NCBI GenBank assembly: GCA_019614645.1
Contig: JABWDB010000001.1
Location: forward strand, 7,810,001-7,874,000
Reading direction: 5' to 3'
Source of the DNA: Stratiolaelaps scimitus
Lineage: Eukaryota; Arthropoda; Arachnida; Mesostigmata; Laelapidae
Length of the DNA: 64,000 nucleotides
Shown: in pieces, positions 33,801-45,650 of the stretch
Layout of the letters: each line of letters starts with the position of its first letter
Numbering within the stretch: position 1 is the stretch's first letter
Position numbers and translations under genes: made by a program
Notes under the pieces: generated by a model
Databases searched by the model: none
The model's input: the letters and a program-made list of their open reading frames with translations, nothing else
Told to the model about the DNA's origin: nothing

Positions 33801-34635
33801 GTGGCATGTCTATGTGTATTGTGTGTGTACGAGCTTCCGTCACGATATACGCACACAAATATGTGATTATTTATTCACGCTAGGCAATCGATGACAAAGG
33901 CTTGCTTAGCTCAGGGCATGTTTGGCGTTATTCCCATGAGAGGTTGAGGGCATTATTTGTTTGTCACATGAATAGTTGCAGGCGTTCCGAGCAACCTCTG
34001 GCGAATGTATTCGGATATTTCTTCGGAAAAACCTAAATCGCCATGTGATACCTGAAACTACCGTGGAAAACCTCTCCTTCTCGTACTGCTACAAGAAGAT
34101 AACCTGTGTCTCCTACATACCTATATTTAGATACGCGGATACATAAGTAGTGTCCGCTTTCGCTGTAAAAGTTGTGCCATTCCAAGGATCCAGTAGACCG
34201 GCCAATGCTGATAATGGTCTCATTGCTATTGGTAGGGCAGAGTCGATTTCTCGAAAACGAAACGTATTTACGGGGTGCTCTTATCTAATGATAAAGCTAA
34301 ATATAGCTGTATTCAATTAGGCTATAAATGGAATAGTGATTACGCGTAACAGACAGGAACATTTAAATAAGGCTAAACCGCTTCGACAACAATGCAGGTC
34401 CGATACCCCATTGACGTGATTACAAATAACAGCCCCTTCATATCTGTATTTTGTGTCTCGTCAATGTGGTGAAAACAGTCTAGTGAACACTACTACCAGG
34501 ACCGATTTTCATATATTATACTAAGGCGTCAATCCATCAGATGTGTTCCTATGTACAACGATTTGACTAAATGAGACACCCTGCAATCCGAATTATTTGA
34601 CATGGCTGATTGTCATACCGCACAAAATTAAAATT
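30881..34635. other. AT-rich intergenic DNA
   Basis: No supported gene. A frame ending near 31,056 has S-A-V-A-F-G-S-I-L-Q-Q, faintly like the RNase H start of gypsy elements (A-x-G-A-V-L-Q-Q), too short to call. The rest holds only unassigned frames of 60-87 codons. Confidence 0.4.
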
Positions 34636-34639
34636 TTCA

Positions 34640-34716
34640 GCCTAACTCGCAGCCAAAATCCAACATCCACGAAACTGCTTTCGGCGTTTCTTCATAACAC
34701 GGACCCCTTAAATGTC
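34640..34716 (-). repeat. interspersed repeat, copy 1 (shared with 55.57-55.66 kb)
   Basis: Shares a block containing TTCATAA-ACGGACCCC-TTAAATG, plus similar flanks, with 55,572-55,662. On the minus strand both copies read F-K-G or a degenerate form of it, then M-K-x-x-R-K-Q, in the position of the extreme C-terminus of the jockey-like LINE found at 55.6-56.9 kb. So this is probably a 3' fragment of the same LINE family. Confidence 0.55.
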
Positions 34717-35600
34717 AATGTGTAAAGGTGGGTATTCGAATTCGTGCATCTACGTATCTTCTCCGATTGCTGTATCGCACTACACATATCAAACTGCCCA
34801 CAACAACAAACGGTCATCGGCGGCCTGGTGACGATGGTCCAGTGTACCGAGCCCGCATCAAAGACAAGCCAGGTCAACAGCAGACTCGGCCCAGGGTTTT
34901 GTTTCTTATGTGGGTCCTCGAAAAGTTTCTCGGGCGTCTGTTTGCAACTACCCATCCCGGCTTGACCTGTCTAACCCGAGGACACGACACAGTAAGGAAG
35001 GTGACAACGACCATGACGTTCGGACGACATGACGTTGCGGAGCTGACCCGACGTCGCGAGACCTGTTATGGGTTGATGGGTTCCAATACAGTTGATGCAT
35101 AGCGGCATTGTGATGGCATTCGATATTGTGATGGTGCCTATATGGTGGTACGATGACGTGAGCCCACTATGCCAGCAATCAGAGGCTTCTCCTTCGGCTC
35201 TAGGTGATGGATTTCGATTGCATTTCGCGGCCGTCTGCCGTCTTCGGGCTTCCATAGCCGCCTCACACCCCGCAAGCAAGGGACGCCGGACTGCGTTTCT
35301 CAACAGATTCCAATGGTGGCTTGAAGAAAAATCTTGCCTTCTTCACATTTCAGCTAAGTCGTCTAACCAAATACGACATTGATTGTTTGGCTACAACAGA
35401 CGAGGACTACTAAAGCTTAATCTAATTACCGAGTGGTACGAGGCGCAAGGGTTAGCAATGGATGACTTGGTCACCGCCGTACGCAACAACTTGCCAAATG
35501 TGAGTTGGGATTCGTTCCGACTCCAGTTGCAACTCGGCCAGCGAAGAGATTCTTAGAATTCGGTTAACGAAATTTGATAATACTTCAATAGTGTTTTCAA
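34717..35600. other. unassigned, moderately GC-rich DNA
   Basis: Overlapping frames up to 124 codons on both strands, no recognised domain. It lies between two LINE-derived pieces and may itself be decayed element DNA. Confidence 0.35.
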
Positions 35601-35619
35601 ATGGATGCCCTCCCCAGAT

Positions 35620-36030
35620 GGAATGTTTCACGACCGGTGCCGGTCGGTCGTTAATTGGTGACTGTAATGCAAAACACTCACATTGCGACCGAATGCCTAC
35701 CCCGGCAGGGGCAAAAGGTCGTACTTAACGGAAGTGGGCAAGAACAATAAACTATTCATTTTTCGGAAGCCGAGGATGTAGTATGCGACAGCCGAGTAAG
35801 GATGGGATGGTCCCACGCTGATTCACATTATACTTTGATGCAAATCCAGTTCTTGCGGTTGCCGCCGATGGTTTCTCACGCGTTGAAATAGACAGCAGCA
35901 GGCATAGGGCACTAATGTGCTCAGTTATCGGCGCAGTTATCCCCCGTTCAACTAGCACAGCTACGGTTTCTCGGCTGATTTCTTCAGTGCGGCCGGGGTA
36001 GGTGGTATTTGCTGTGTCGACGAGCTCCAC
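35620..36030 (+). pseudogene. LINE endonuclease (APE-type) relic
   Basis: S-L-I-G-D-C-N-A-K-H-S-H at 35,645-35,680 matches the x-x-G-D-F-N-A-K-H block of the AP-like endonuclease of jockey-type LINEs, with Phe changed to Cys. G-A-K-G-R follows at about 35,710. Further on, around 35,838-35,940, S-R-H-R-A-L occupies the place of the catalytic S-D-H-R/L-P motif, so the Asp is lost. Frames are shifted between the blocks. It is a dead 5' part of a LINE ORF2. The minus-strand 92-codon frame across it is antisense. Confidence 0.55.
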
Positions 36031-39000
36031 AGGCTTTCTCTCAAGTGCCTAAGGGACTCTCAGCAACGCTGCTCGGTGATGGGACGAGAATTGCCGCTTA
36101 TCTAATCGACGATGTGTGTCAGCCTGACAGGCGCCCGAGAAACCAGAGCTAGCAGAGTGGGCTTTTAGAACGACTTGCAAACTGGCCAGACGGCGTTTCA
36201 ATGCTGGTATTCTTCAACGACCCGAGGCGGATCCAGGATCCAGGGAGTGCTTTCCGGGTAAAAATTAAAACCGACGCTGTGAGACTATCCGGGGAGGTAC
36301 TTGCGTCACCGGCAAAAAGCCTTACCACCTCCGCATTCGAATTCTACAGAAGCGGTTCGATTTTCGACAGCTTTAAAGAACGTTCATACCCCCCCAGGTA
36401 TTTCCTTCTATGCGGCACTGACCATCGCGAGTATTGAGAATTCGGTCCCAGGGGGGACGCTATATATAAATACGGTTGTCACAACACTTCTCTGCAATTG
36501 TCCGAAATTCTTGCTTTGTCTAGTGCACGAGTATAAGACTGAGGCGTCACCGCGGCCAATGATGCGTACTAAGGTCGTCCTCGTTCGAAACGCTGACAAT
36601 GGCTCTTGGCCAATCAGGATTTCTGTGAGAACTAAAGCGCTGTGGTGGACGGATACAGAAAGCCTTGTCGGGACTTACGTTAGATTATCACGGTGACTTT
36701 AGGAGAGGTGAGTGAATGCTGCCGCCATCTTCGCCTATATATATTTTTATTAGTAAAGCATTAGTACGACGTTGAGCTGTTAGAATTTCTGTATTGCATC
36801 CTGTCATGGAGGTCCTGTGTAGATATCCGAGATGAGCTCTATGCACAGAAAACACACCTGAGAGAGCAGGTACCAAGGTCGTGGCTACTACGAGGTACAT
36901 CGTGTCATTGATAAGTAGGTGTTAAATACGTCTGTAGAAGGAAGAAGTTCGATGTGTTGTGTAGTCGGCTTCGTCGCCTGAAATATGACCTGATTTTTTG
37001 TGCAAAGCTATTGCTTATTGGCAACTTGTGGAATGAACAGTAGTAATATACCCTCCGATACTGCCCGAGGCTCTTCCGATCAACAAACTATCGTGTCTGC
37101 TACAAGATTGCTGGAATCACCCTTATCACAGAGCGTCAAGATGAGAGAGATTCCAGCGAGTGCTTATGAAGCAAGTGAATACGAGGGTGATTCCAACATA
37201 GGACGTCTTACTGGCGCAGTGGTTGGGAGACACCTCTCGACTGCTGTTCGGCTTCCCGATTGTATTTGCGGCCATTGACTTGTGTTTAGCTCTAGCAGCC
37301 AACGGCCCCCAGCAGCAAATGTTCTCCTATTATGCGACCTTAGAGCCTCACAAATGCCATTTATACGTCGCAAAGGGCAGCTTCAGAGGGCCTACCTTTA
37401 TCATAAGGTCACCCGTCTCATGGCTGCGATGGGGAAACTGGATCATTTGGACTTCGTTCCGGGGAAGCGGCCATACCATCGAACGAGGAGGTGGATAAGG
37501 TAGCTGTACACGTCCTGACGTATTCAACTCAGGAAGCCGTCTGCCAAACTGGTTGTGCCTTAGACTCTGCGTTATAGCAGGACTAACAGGGCGAATGATT
37601 CGGATAGCGGTTCAGACTATAGGGGTTTAGATGCCAGAGGTACTCATCCTCCACTGCACACCCCTGCAAGAGTCAGAAATGCTATGCGAAAGAGACGCGG
37701 GACTGCCGCCCGATCAGAATTCGGTCATGAATTCGATTTTTCTTCATACTAAATATGTTATCCTTTTTTTGTTCAAGTTTTCACCTGTTCGTTGTTACAA
37801 CGGCCCTTGATGGATAATTCGATACGGGTCCTTAACGTGTTCCTCGTAGAGGGCAGCAGCTAAAGAAAAAGTGTCCTGTCGCGTCAACCAGTACGCTGTA
37901 GTGCCCAGACAGTACACACGCTTCCTCTCTAACGGTGGCTGTTCACCCATTCGTATATGCTTTGAATGTCAACATGTCATATCATGTACACGTTCGTGCC
38001 TGTGTGTTCGAATGTCGAAACGCTTGACGTCTTAACGCCTTCGCTCCGGGCTCACATTGCTTGGTGCACACGAGAAATGCAGACCCTTTTCGGTTTGTGC
38101 GTAAATGATTGCCAAACATTTTGAAATATTGCGGTATCGTACGTCACATATGCTTGCTTTCTTAGCTGGATCGCAGGCTGGATACTCCGCATAGTAATGA
38201 TTACTACGATGCATAAGCTACTCTGTCCTTATGGTGGTCGCCGCAGCCGCCGCAGCAGCAGCCACCGGTGAAATAGGCAGCCTTTCAATGCGTTTGCACG
38301 GACTCCCTTCCCATTTAAGCGAGCATGTTTTCTACTAGCGTGGCTGAAGCAGCTTCCTAGATGATGAGATTTCCAAACTGGTATCGTTTTCTAAAGGGGA
38401 ATATCATCACAGCACATATATTCTGAGGGACTAGACCATTGGTCGCAGACTGACTGCTGACACCAAAAGATCGTCTCATTGGTAGTATTTCATAATAATA
38501 TATGTAATAATATCGCGATTATTAATTACCGCAACCTTCGGCCATTCTATCCGAGAGTCCTGCCATCCGCTTCAGCGCAGTCCAGCAAACGTTTCGGGAT
38601 GAGGCTCATGCGGTAGGATGAAGGTAAACATTACTCCACGGAAACTACTACGTAAAATGATGAGCATCTTTTCACGAACCTTCTCTACCATCATCTGCAG
38701 GTAAAAATGGTAAATGGTAAATCTTTATTGGTTTATTTAAGGAGCTGCAATTTTTCAATGCTTAAGCTCTCTTATGTGTCTCTCAGGAATCTCTAACAGG
38801 AACGCCGACTTCGTGGAGCCCAGCATATTTGATGAATCTCCATATGAACAAAACAGCCACTGAACTATTTTGTTTTTCCCATCTTAGACTACCATCAGAT
38901 AACTTTCATGGCAAACTTCGCGACCGCTGCGTAGCATTACCTCGTACCTGTCCTTGACATCCACTACATCTGAAACATGCGTAAAAACCGAGTCGATAGT

Positions 39001-41240
39001 TGCCCCTGTTGACGGTGCGTTACAAATCCTGGCAGGGGGGGGGAACATTTCGACAGTGTGTCTTTGTTTTTCAGTATCGAATCTTCAAGCAAGGCTGGTA
39101 CTTCTACCTCCTCGTCAATGGTTGAGAGAGTCAAAGAATATACTCACAACCATGAACAGGCTATAAAACTAATATAAGAAATCAGATAGGGACTAAGAAA
39201 CCTTTGTGGCTTAGAAGAAGGTCAAAAGGGCAATCAAATTAGACCGTGTACGAGCTAATGCGTGTATCATAGCAAAAAGGCTTTCGGGTCGGAGACAAAA
39301 ATCAAATGTGATCCTAGAAAGCCAAAAATAGGACACATTGCACTCGATTGTTAAGCGAACGGAAATTACCTTTCCGAAGCTTCAGCGCTCCCTGTCTGTG
39401 TTCTCTATTATGAGCTTATTCTATTTACAGGCTGTATACATGCTATTTCTTCGGCGCCCCAATTATCGGGATTATTCGTTTGTGGTTTGAGGTATTTCGT
39501 GTATTTCGATTATTATATAAATACCGAAGTAACTTGAACCGACATCTAGACATTTATTACTAAGGGAAAGTAGCAGCAATGACATCGCAAAAGAAGAAGT
39601 GAATGTTAGCTTCGGCTATTATAACTACTGTGGCCACTATGAGGAGACTGTAAACAGTTCAGCGGATGCAGTGATGTAAGATGTATGGAGTAACAAGAGA
39701 TCAGCGAGCGGCCGCGGGAAACGATGGTTTTTACGCGGTGCATAGCCGCAGCACGCCACTGGTGTCCACAAGACAGAGGCCGCCTTCAATGTGGCAGTTC
39801 AATCGGGAGCGAGGGGTGTCTACAGAGTCACCTCGAGAGCTCCAGTGACAACGCTGCCCTGTCGCGTAACTCGCGCGAAAATGGCCAGAAAAGTCTTTAC
39901 AAGGAGACACCTCGTCCGGGATCGGGGCTTGGGGCTTGTGGATACACGTGGTCCACAATCGGTTTTCTGGTCTTGAGTGCGAGTTGCCTTGAGCTCAATG
40001 CTCAACGAAACGCTAACTTGGGCACTCCACAGGGTTGAGCTGCCGTGCATTTGAAAGGAATTGCATTGCCTCATATGTGTCGGGTTCGCAGGTTGATGGG
40101 AACGGCTTGTCTAAGGAGGTAGAGAACCCGACGGGTGACACCAGCCGTTTCATCCGGCAGGCATCGCTAGTTCCTACCCATAGTATTACTAAAAGAATCG
40201 TTGGGAGGTATGGACGGAAGCTTAAGAGAGGCTGCTGTGCAGAGACTTTCATACCAACTTAAAACCTGGAGTTTTACTCGGGGTAATGCTGCTAGCCTAG
40301 CTTGCCGTTAATTTATGGTAAGTCCGACACTGTTCGGTCCATATCTAAAGCTGGTCTCCGTTCGGAGTTCGTAGTTCTTCCGTCTTAAAACAAAGACGCA
40401 TTGAGATGATAGCCACCGTTTCGGCCGGCATGACCTTAGTGCCTTACCGTCAGGGAAAAACCTCATGTGCGACGCCACCGCCACCACGCAAACTCTGAAG
40501 GACAACTGAATTGTTTGCTCATTAGACTAAGAGATATTGGGCACACTGTACCCCTCGCACTGCCTTTTCTGACGGACGTCGGAGATCGTTTATGTGAATC
40601 ACCTGGATATGAAAGGAAGCAGGCGACTGACTTGATTTCAACAGTTAGCCCTTGTTGTGTAAAGCGGTAACGCGGCTTCGTTTGGCATTACCTACCTTTG
40701 GCTGCAGGGAACCAGAATATGTGGTTTATTGAATTTGTTTTACTAAACGAAAACTGCTCAAAAATTATTTTTCTAACCAGATTTCATGTGATGATGCTCC
40801 AAATTAGATCATGAAGACCAAGGAGCACGTGATGACAAACACTATACTTCGAGATACAAAACAAGGAAGAATATACATATATGATGAATAGTAGTATCAT
40901 ACTCTTAATCACTATGTTACCAAATGAAAGAAGAAATTAAATTTAAGAAATTTGAGAACAGTGCAGTCTGGTAATACTAACGGTAACGCTTCATACGTGC
41001 CTATGACAGATACACGTGTGGATTTTCAATCAGAGGATTTTCATTGAATAAGGTGATAACATCGGCTGAGATGCAGTAAACAATATCGCAGGCTACCTGC
41101 TCGTTACCAATGACAGGTTCAGTAGTGCTGAGCTGAATCTTTCATGAGTTCTTTGTGCTGATTCAGGTTATTAGTATTCAATTTTGCTGAAAAGAGCTCT
41201 CAGGTCGGATTTCAAATTTCCCAAATAAGGTCAGCTAAAC
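36031..41240. other. intergenic DNA, mostly unassigned
   Basis: No supported gene in about 5.2 kb. Frames of 60-131 codons at 36.2-37.5 kb and 39.7-40.5 kb are open by chance or belong to elements too decayed to name. A small GCC/GCA cluster lies at 38,240-38,265 and a G-run at 39,034-39,042. Confidence 0.35.
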
Positions 41241-41246
41241 TATTAC

Positions 41247-41251
<5 letters not shown>

Positions 41252-41281
<30 letters not shown>
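41252..41281. repeat. (TA)n microsatellite
   Basis: Alternating TA run, first of a cluster of TA runs between 41.25 and 41.59 kb. Confidence 0.95.
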
Positions 41282-41283
<2 letters not shown>

Positions 41284-41326
41284 GTAACATACGTCTTGTT
41301 CTGTATAGTCAAGCTGAAACGTTAAC

Positions 41327-41329
<3 letters not shown>

Positions 41330-41359
<30 letters not shown>
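41330..41359. repeat. (TA)n microsatellite
   Basis: Second TA run of the cluster, separated from the first by about 50 bases of ordinary sequence. Confidence 0.95.
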
Positions 41360-41360
<1 letters not shown>

Positions 41361-41440
41361 GTGTGTAATGGAGTTAGATAGGTTCATCACTGAAAACTGA
41401 GAAAAGGTGTAGCATTAGGGACTCGAGCCGCGGATCTCGA

Positions 41441-41491
41441 AACATAAATATACTTCTAGAAAATTTATGAATTAACCTTATATATATATAT

Positions 41492-41526
<35 letters not shown>

Positions 41527-41563
41527 GGTTAGTTCATAAATTTACTAGAAGTATATTTATGTT
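41441..41563. repeat. foldback element: 38-bp inverted repeat around a TA/CATA spacer
   Basis: The arms 41,441-41,478 and 41,526-41,563 are reverse complements with two mismatches over 38 positions; each arm begins or ends AACATAAATATACTTCTAG. The 47-base spacer consists of TA and CATA repeats, and another TA run follows the right arm. A foldback MITE or a hairpin created by inverted duplication would both fit. No coding sequence is present. Confidence 0.85.
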
Positions 41564-41599
41564 ATATATATATATATATATATATAGATATTACACAAT

Positions 41600-44500
41600 A
41601 CAAATCCACCTTTATTATAAAAAACAAGGGATGTATGGTAATATACAGGACAGTAAGGTGGCTGTATAGGTACTTTTATCAGTGCTGTTGAACATTATCA
41701 ACAGTTCCAGAAGGGTCGGGGGGTCGGTTACGGTGCGCTCATGTATCTTAGCATGACCATCCACCTTTAATAAAAAAAAGGTACTTCGGATAGCACTTCT
41801 CGTTTTGCCGCTGCTTAAATATTATATAAATAAGCCAACACCTTTCAACTTCATAGCAAGCATGCATGCAGATATCTCTACTGTCCATGCAAAACTCATC
41901 CGTTTGTGACACATATGACAAATGATAACACAGATTTAAGACATTTCCGAACAAATTAATGTGCCTTCGCAAGGCGGACATTCAGAGTGGGTTCGTTATA
42001 CTCACTGGCTAGCCAACGCATTGCCTCGGCGTCGCAGCGAGGAGCATTGTCCTTTTACGAGCAGAGTAGCCTCATTGAAGGCTAACTGCCCCAAACGGGT
42101 CAGCATGCTGATCACCGTCCCTGCTTTCGGGTTATAGCTTATCAATGTGAGCCCCTATGTAACCATCCGCGTACAATGTTCGTCCCGATAGTAATGACCT
42201 GTTCACTGTTCGCTGATGTTAATGCATTTCCATTACGAAACTATAGGTGGAGAAGAGTTGCTGTAAGCGAAATATCTTGAGTCAGCAGTCGCACTGCCTG
42301 CATCTGTGTCAGCTGGGGTGATCGGTGAATATAAGCATCTGCATTTGCATGAAAGAGTCAGTCCCTTTGGAAGACAATTTACCGATTGATTTTCACCGAT
42401 ACTAATAGCCTACTCCTCAATGACATTTCGAAGGCGAACAAACAATCACCTGGCAAAAACAACATGTGGTTTGGCTGTGATCCGTATTGTTGGCACAATT
42501 GGATTCACCTCAATCGCGAAGAGGACAACTGAGTGCATTGGGAATAATCGAGTATTATAGTCCCGAGTCCGTCGACGTCGCCTACGGGCATGGCGTGGTG
42601 GGTAAGGGAGATAGTATGAGAATCAAAAGGAGTTTTGCAGAGTCGGGTTTTCCTGGATGAGTGGAGCCACATCTACCTTTATGGACAGCACCTTCGCAAT
42701 AAGATCTGAAAATTATTGGTGGCAACTTATAATACCCACTTGAAGTACTCAGTTTTGAAGAACTTATCCCCAAGATCAGACGACTTCGTAATAGTTCGTT
42801 GTTTTTGGAAATAGATTTTTGCGATTTATTCTGTGTATTTCGAGGGGATGCGGCCATCGAACGTGTTTCCTAAATACGTACGAACATAATTAAATCCAAC
42901 ACTTCGAGACTGGGTGTGTTCCAAACTGTCGTTAACTTTTAATTCGCTGCCCAGCTGTTCCGGTAATTCAAATAAACGTTTCGAAGACTGACTCCGACAC
43001 CGTGAAATGGTTTAACGAGCCTGAGGCGGTGTTTGTAAGACCCATTAACTTAAGTATTTGTAAACACTTTAATAAAAGTGAACCCTTTAGGAAATACAAC
43101 GCACGTCGAGGGAGGGGTTAATTTTTTAATGTTCGGGTTACGCCCAACGTAGGATTCTAACATGGATGAAAACTCATCGCCACTTTCAAAATAGCATGAT
43201 CAGATTTCCACGTGGTTTTCGGCTTTAGAATAATCCAAAGGGACGTGCACTGGCTTTCCTATTGGTTAATAGGGAATTGTTTCTTCTTATATTTGTCAAA
43301 TTAATTTCCAATCACATGTTTGATGGACAGCCTAAACATGTTGTTTAAATAAAAATGTTGTTTCAACAAAGGACTGTGAAAATAACACACGCAGGTCGTC
43401 GGCCGGTTCCCGCATGTTTAGGGTGTGTTCAATTCAAAGCGATAGGTTGACACAAAACAAAAACAAACATATTTGGTTCATCAGCACAGAGCTGAAATAC
43501 AATAGATGCACAAATGCCGTTCGAACGTTGTGCCTATCAGCGATCGTACACCGCTAACTTGCTAGAGAGAAAGGCTATCATGCCTACCGAACCAAATCCT
43601 GTTCTTTTGAAAGCGACGCCAGGTATTGTGCCTGCCATTAGGACACATATCCCGAAGCCGATACTCCGTCATTCGGATGCGTGTTCGGGCGAAACAGCCA
43701 TGCAGGTCTGCAGGTGATTGGGCAAAACCCGATTATTATTATTGTTATTGCTAGAACCGTTCCTGCTCTTCAGCGGCTGTGTGGATCATCACAGCCACCT
43801 TCGGAAAGAGAACAACAGGTTGGAGAGCTAAATTGGGATAAAAAGATATTTCAACTGCCAAATGATTTGATATTAGGTACACCTGCCGGATCACGTCATG
43901 TTAGTTTGGCGTCCTCGCGAGCTCTGCATTACTGCCTTCTTAAATTGCCATCTATTATAGGGAGAAAAAAAAACTCATTAGAAGATGGAGGTTTTTCATC
44001 GAAAGCATCAACAGTAATGCCATCAGATGCACAACGTACTCGCTTGATCAATACGTGTTTATATTAAAGGTAAACTATACTAATAAAAAGTTATCAACAA
44101 ATTAATGGCTGATCAACAAGTTAATGCTTGGTCATTGTGCATGTGGCTATACCTTATGAACTCAATAAAGAAGTGCTTTTATAGTGGTTGCAATAAAGAA
44201 GTGAAGAATTATATTTGATTTGTTTTGGCCCCGCCAACCATAGGATGGTTCCCACGGTCACCGAGCCAATGAGACGACTCTGCTAAAGGTTGTGCCCTCA
44301 AGCTACGTTACCTAGATTAGTCAACCCTCGTGGTGTACACAAGCAGACTCTATCCTTGTAATATGCGTTCCAACAACAGGCTGAAGGAGTGGCTCACATT
44401 TGGGCCATATGTTATGCATGGAGTAGTAGCCTTGACACAATCATGGGACGTATTCCTTATTATCCATATTGGCATCCACGGTTCTCATGCTAGCTGGCTC

Positions 44501-44935
44501 GGACATAAGTTCGAGAGGCCGTGGAATTTTCGGGTGGTTGTAGGACATCTCTCATTTCGAACCAGACGATTGGTTGAAATTGAATGTTAGTGCAGCCTTC
44601 GTATGTGTTTGTAGGGTTTATCTCTATGTAAATGTGTATAAAGGCGTAGCTATGTACTGCGGTTTGAGTGACGACAACACTTGATCTTAATATTCTGGTT
44701 TGTAATCGATACGGAAAATCAATGAAGGTGTGACACAAAGGCGCCCTGGACTTGAGATCAAGTTGGTCAGCTTTCTTTAGGAAATCGATGTGTGCTGGTC
44801 TGGAGTGTTTCGTTGTGCTCCAACGTGGATCATATGGACGTAAAATACTTACAAAATGTTGTCTCATCCGGCAACTTTCAAAGCATTTATCAATGAGACT
44901 TCCATTCACGACTGGCTAAGTATATATTCTGCCTC
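41600..44935. other. AT-rich intergenic DNA
   Basis: No supported gene. Frames of 67-139 codons at 43.5-44.9 kb show no recognised family. Confidence 0.4.
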
Positions 44936-44954
44936 CTGTGTGAACCTCGAGTAG

Positions 44955-45650
44955 TATAGAGTAGTTCCAGTAATTGAAGAAGGTGACAAGAAATTCGGAT
45001 CTAATTATCGACCTATTTGTCTTTGAGTATTTTTTATGCAATTCGGTATTGGTCGCTAGCTTTAATAGTGTGTCCAACAAGCAATATGATTTCCGGAAGA
45101 AACGCGGAACATCGCTACAACTTCGACAATAATCCTTGCAACTTTCGTTTTAGCTGTCTGTAAATGGTACCAGTTTCGGTAGTGAAAATATCCACGTTGG
45201 TGTCTCGCAAGGTAGCCTCCTAGGTCCCCTCATTTTTCCATTGTTTCTTTAACAATATCACTCATGTTTGTAGCTTTTACTGACGATACGTCGCCATTTA
45301 CTTCTTGGTCGGCAGCCATCCCTCAATCTTAGCTAGGTCATAATTACGCCAATTATGACCTAGCTAAGATTGAGAGATGGCTCACGACCAACTGTATATC
45401 AATAAACACGGCCAAATCTCTCTATATTCTCTACCACCCACCTGGAATCGAGTCGCGGACGATGACCTTTTACAGGAGCACACATTTCGGGAAAATCTTC
45501 GGCTCGGTTCTTTGGTGTATATCTGGATGAGCACCTGTCTGGTGAGGCGCACTTTCACCAACTCCGCTCTAATCTAGCTGCGCCATTTCAAGGATTCGGG
45601 AACCCCTCGGTACAAACGAATGCCTTCCCTTAGATTACGCCTTTTTCACA
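44955..45650 (+). pseudogene. LINE reverse transcriptase relic (CR1/jockey-like) carrying a palindrome
   Basis: Blocks appear in family order: V-V-P-V-I-E-E-G-D-K-K followed by S-N-Y-R-P-I (44,961-45,020), Q-Y-D-F-R-K-K-R-G-T-S (near 45,080-45,115), V-S-Q-G-S-L-L-G-P (near 45,207-45,235), F-T-D-D-T (near 45,277) in place of Y/F-A-D-D, then L-A-K-I-E-R-W-L and S-I-N-T-A-K-S (45,358-45,412), and L-G-V-Y-L-D-E-H-L-S-like sequence near 45,510. Stops and frameshifts separate them and about half of the expected length between blocks is missing. A 24-bp inverted duplicate interrupts the frame at 45,322-45,350. Not functional. Confidence 0.72.
45322..45374. repeat. perfect 24-bp palindrome with 5-base loop
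   Basis: Arms 45,322-45,345 and 45,351-45,374 are exact reverse complements, loop ACGCC. The right arm is ordinary LINE coding sequence (N-Y-D-L-A-K-I-E), so the left arm is the inserted inverted copy. Confidence 0.92.

Noticed and set aside
39724..40262. Possible LINE fragment (L-G-T-P-Q-G near 40,030)
   Set aside because: A single short motif like G-x-P-Q-G, with no neighbouring reverse transcriptase blocks in any frame.
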